This document shows positions 62,547 to 64,000 of a DNA stretch of 64,000 nt, in pieces (position 1 is the first letter of the stretch; each line of letters starts with the position of its first letter). The position numbers were made by a program, and so were the translations under genes. Where the stretch lies: positions 2,480,001-2,544,000 of the forward strand of contig NZ_JACHMO010000001.1 in assembly GCF_014205015.1 (NCBI RefSeq), given 5' to 3'. This DNA is from Saccharothrix ecbatanensis (GTDB taxonomy: Bacteria > Actinomycetota > Actinomycetes > Mycobacteriales > Pseudonocardiaceae). The notes below the pieces were generated by a model. That model saw only the letters and a list, made by a program, of their open reading frames with translations. It had not been told where the DNA came from and did no database searches.

Positions 62547-63536
62547 GTGACGTCGGATTCGACACTCGCGATCGAGACGTCCGGCCTGGTCAAGGTCTTC
62601 GGCGACACGAAGGCCGTTGACGGGCTCGACCTGGCGGTGCCGGCCGGGACGGTCTACAGCGTGCTCGGCCCGAACGGCGCCGGGAAGACCACCGCGATCC
62701 GGATACTGTCCACTTTGCTGCGTCCGGACGGCGGTGTCGCGCGCGTGTTCGGCCACGACGTCGTCACGGAGTCGGCGGCGGTGCGCGGCCTGGTGAGCGT
62801 GACCGGCCAGTCGACGTCGGTGGACGAGGACCTGACCGGACTCGAGAACCTGATCCTCGTCTCCCGGCTGTTCGGCCACCGCCCGGCGGCGGCCAGGGAC
62901 CGGGCGGCCGAGCTGATCGAGGCGTTCGGCCTGACCGAGGTCGCCAAGCGACTGGTCAAGACCTACTCCGGCGGCGAGCGCAGGCGCGTCGACATCGCGG
63001 CCAGCATCGTCGTCACGCCGGACCTCCTGTTCCTGGACGAGCCGACCACCGGCCTCGACCCGCGCAGCCGCAACCAGGTCTGGGAGATCGTCCGGGAACT
63101 CGTCGGCAGCGGCACCACCGTGCTGCTGACCACCCAGTACCTGGAGGAAGCCGACCAGCTGGCGGACCGCATCGCGGTCATCGACCACGGCCGGGTCATC
63201 GCCGAGGGCGCGCCGCAGGAGCTGAAGTCCTCCGTCGGCTCGGGCGTGCTGCACGTCGGCGTCACCGGCCCGGCCGACCAGGCCAGTGCCGTGCTGTCCC
63301 GCGTGCTCGGCGTCGAAGTCCAGTCCGAAGGCGACGGGACCCGGCTCTCCGCCCGCGTCGGCGACCCCGACCAGGCGACCCTGGCGCTCGCCGAACTCCG
63401 GTCCGCCGGCGTGGCGGTGCGCGACTTCTCCCTGGGCCAGCCCAGCCTGGACGAGGTGTTCCTCGCGCTGACCGGGCACCCCGCCGCGGACGAACCCGCC
63501 CTCGGCACGACCGTCGACGAGGAGGTCCCGGCATGA
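62547..63536 (+). CDS. ABC transporter ATP-binding protein, DrrA type
   Basis: A 329-residue ATPase of the daunorubicin-resistance exporter family. Walker A is [14 protein letters not shown] at residues 45-58, the signature [15 protein letters not shown] near 150, Walker [17 protein letters not shown] near 168, and the H-loop region [17 protein letters not shown]-terminal DrrA extension follows. The GTG at 62547 with GAGGAGGAGGAG upstream is preferred; a GTG at 62508 just after the -10 box would add 13 residues by leaderless initiation. It overlaps the permease gene by ATGA. It likely exports the cluster product or gives self-resistance. Confidence 0.93.
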   Translation: MTSDSTLAIETSGLVKVFGDTKAVDGLDLAVPAGTVYSVLGPNGAGKTTAIRILSTLLRPDGGVARVFGHDVVTESAAVRGLVSVTGQSTSVDEDLTGLENLILVSRLFGHRPAAARDRAAELIEAFGLTEVAKRLVKTYSGGERRRVDIAASIVVTPDLLFLDEPTTGLDPRSRNQVWEIVRELVGSGTTVLLTTQYLEEADQLADRIAVIDHGRVIAEGAPQELKSSVGSGVLHVGVTGPADQASAVLSRVLGVEVQSEGDGTRLSARVGDPDQATLALAELRSAGVAVRDFSLGQPSLDEVFLALTGHPAADEPALGTTVDEEVPA

Positions 63537-64000
63537 CGACGTCGACCGCGCCCGCCACCGAGGGCGCCGCACGGCGCGGCGCGCTGTCCGCCCGCACCCG
63601 TCCACCGAAGGCCGGCCCGCTCTCGGCGGCGCTGACCTTCGCGTGGCGGTCCATGCTGAAGCTCAAGCACGTGCCGGACCAGATGTCCGACGCGGTCGTG
63701 CTGCCGGTGATGTTCACGCTGATGTTCACGTTCCTGTTCGGCGGCGCGATCTCCGGCACGACGCACGACTACCTCCAGTTCTTCCTGCCCGGCGTAATGG
63801 TGCTCGCGGTGACGCTGTCGTCGGTGTTCTCGGGCATCTCGCTGAACCTCGACCTGTCCAAGGGCAGCTTCGACCGGTTCCGCACGCTGCCGATCTGGCG
63901 GCCGTCGATGCTCATCGGCGCGGCGCTGGGCGACACGTTCCGCTACTTCGTCGCGTCGCTGGTGCCGTTCCTGGTCGGTCTGCTGCTGGGTTTCCGGCCT
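63533..64000 (+). CDS. ABC-2 type permease, DrrB-like (cut by window end)
   Basis: The first 156 residues of a membrane permease. A soluble Thr/Ala/Arg-rich start is followed by [44 protein letters not shown], the standard opening of DrrB-type ABC-2 permeases, then helices [22 protein letters not shown] and [15 protein letters not shown]. The segment [20 protein letters not shown] is also typical. The ATG overlaps the stop of the ATPase gene. The gene continues past the right edge, so its C-terminus is unseen. Confidence 0.9.
   Translation, partial: MTTSTAPATEGAARRGALSARTRPPKAGPLSAALTFAWRSMLKLKHVPDQMSDAVVLPVMFTLMFTFLFGGAISGTTHDYLQFFLPGVMVLAVTLSSVFSGISLNLDLSKGSFDRFRTLPIWRPSMLIGAALGDTFRYFVASLVPFLVGLLLGFRP

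Overview
The window is GC-rich actinobacterial DNA. Several features point to an arabinogalactan-containing actinomycete, probably the Pseudonocardiales (Saccharothrix/Actinosynnema/Lentzea type): AftA-like GT-C glycosyltransferases, the glnX-glnH-pknG operon, F420-type LLM oxidoreductases, ECF42-type sigma factors with YCII partners, and a rifampin monooxygenase behind an RAE-like inverted repeat. The genus is an inference; there is no rRNA or other taxonomic marker here.

Layout. 0-3.8 kb: aldo/keto reductase, LLM oxidoreductase, undecaprenyl-diphosphatase (uppP) and a histidine phosphatase. 4.1-5.7 kb: an orphan tyrosine recombinase divergent from a small ArsR regulator. 5.7-9.8 kb: two paralogous GT-C membrane transferases flanking a VOC protein. 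10-15.7 kb: metallo-hydrolase, beta-propeller protein, the first ECF sigma/YCII pair, and small metabolic enzymes. 15.7-19.6 kb: HrpA helicase. 19.7-20.7 kb: an APH-family phosphotransferase preceded by a 20-residue leader peptide and a structured leader. 21-24 kb: a MarR repressor with its operator, divergent from two NmrA-like reductases. 24-29.7 kb: the amino-acid-sensing operon glnX-glnH-pknG followed by a PP2C phosphatase. 29.8-37.6 kb: accessory enzymes, a second ECF sigma/YCII pair and a decamer-type tandem repeat array. 37.7-40.7 kb: ArsR regulator, rox, LLM oxidoreductase.

From about 41 kb to the right edge lies what looks like the left part of a specialised-metabolite cluster. It holds a B12-dependent radical SAM enzyme (KedN5-like), an ArsR/SRPBCC pair, an orphan HypE-HypF pair with a cysteine hydrolase and a secreted SBP56-like propeller, a UDP-glucuronate decarboxylase-type epimerase, a signal-less oligopeptide-binding protein, and a five-gene operon (glycosyltransferase, DegT aminotransferase, glycosyltransferase, N-methyltransferase-like protein, UDP-glucose dehydrogenase). 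A divergent DrrA/DrrB-type ABC exporter runs off the window. UDP-glucose dehydrogenase, decarboxylase, aminotransferase and methyltransferase are the gene set expected for an amino-pentose of the calicheamicin/AT2433 type. No scaffold-building PKS or NRPS is visible, so the core probably lies to the right.

Three copies of a palindrome (12-bp ACTTATATAAGT at 41890 and 44109; its 10-bp core CTTATATAAG at 62477) sit in promoter regions of the radical SAM side, the ArsR gene and the exporter. They tie 20 kb together as one probable ArsR regulon. This regulon and the orphan HypE-HypF pair are the strongest candidates for something undescribed.
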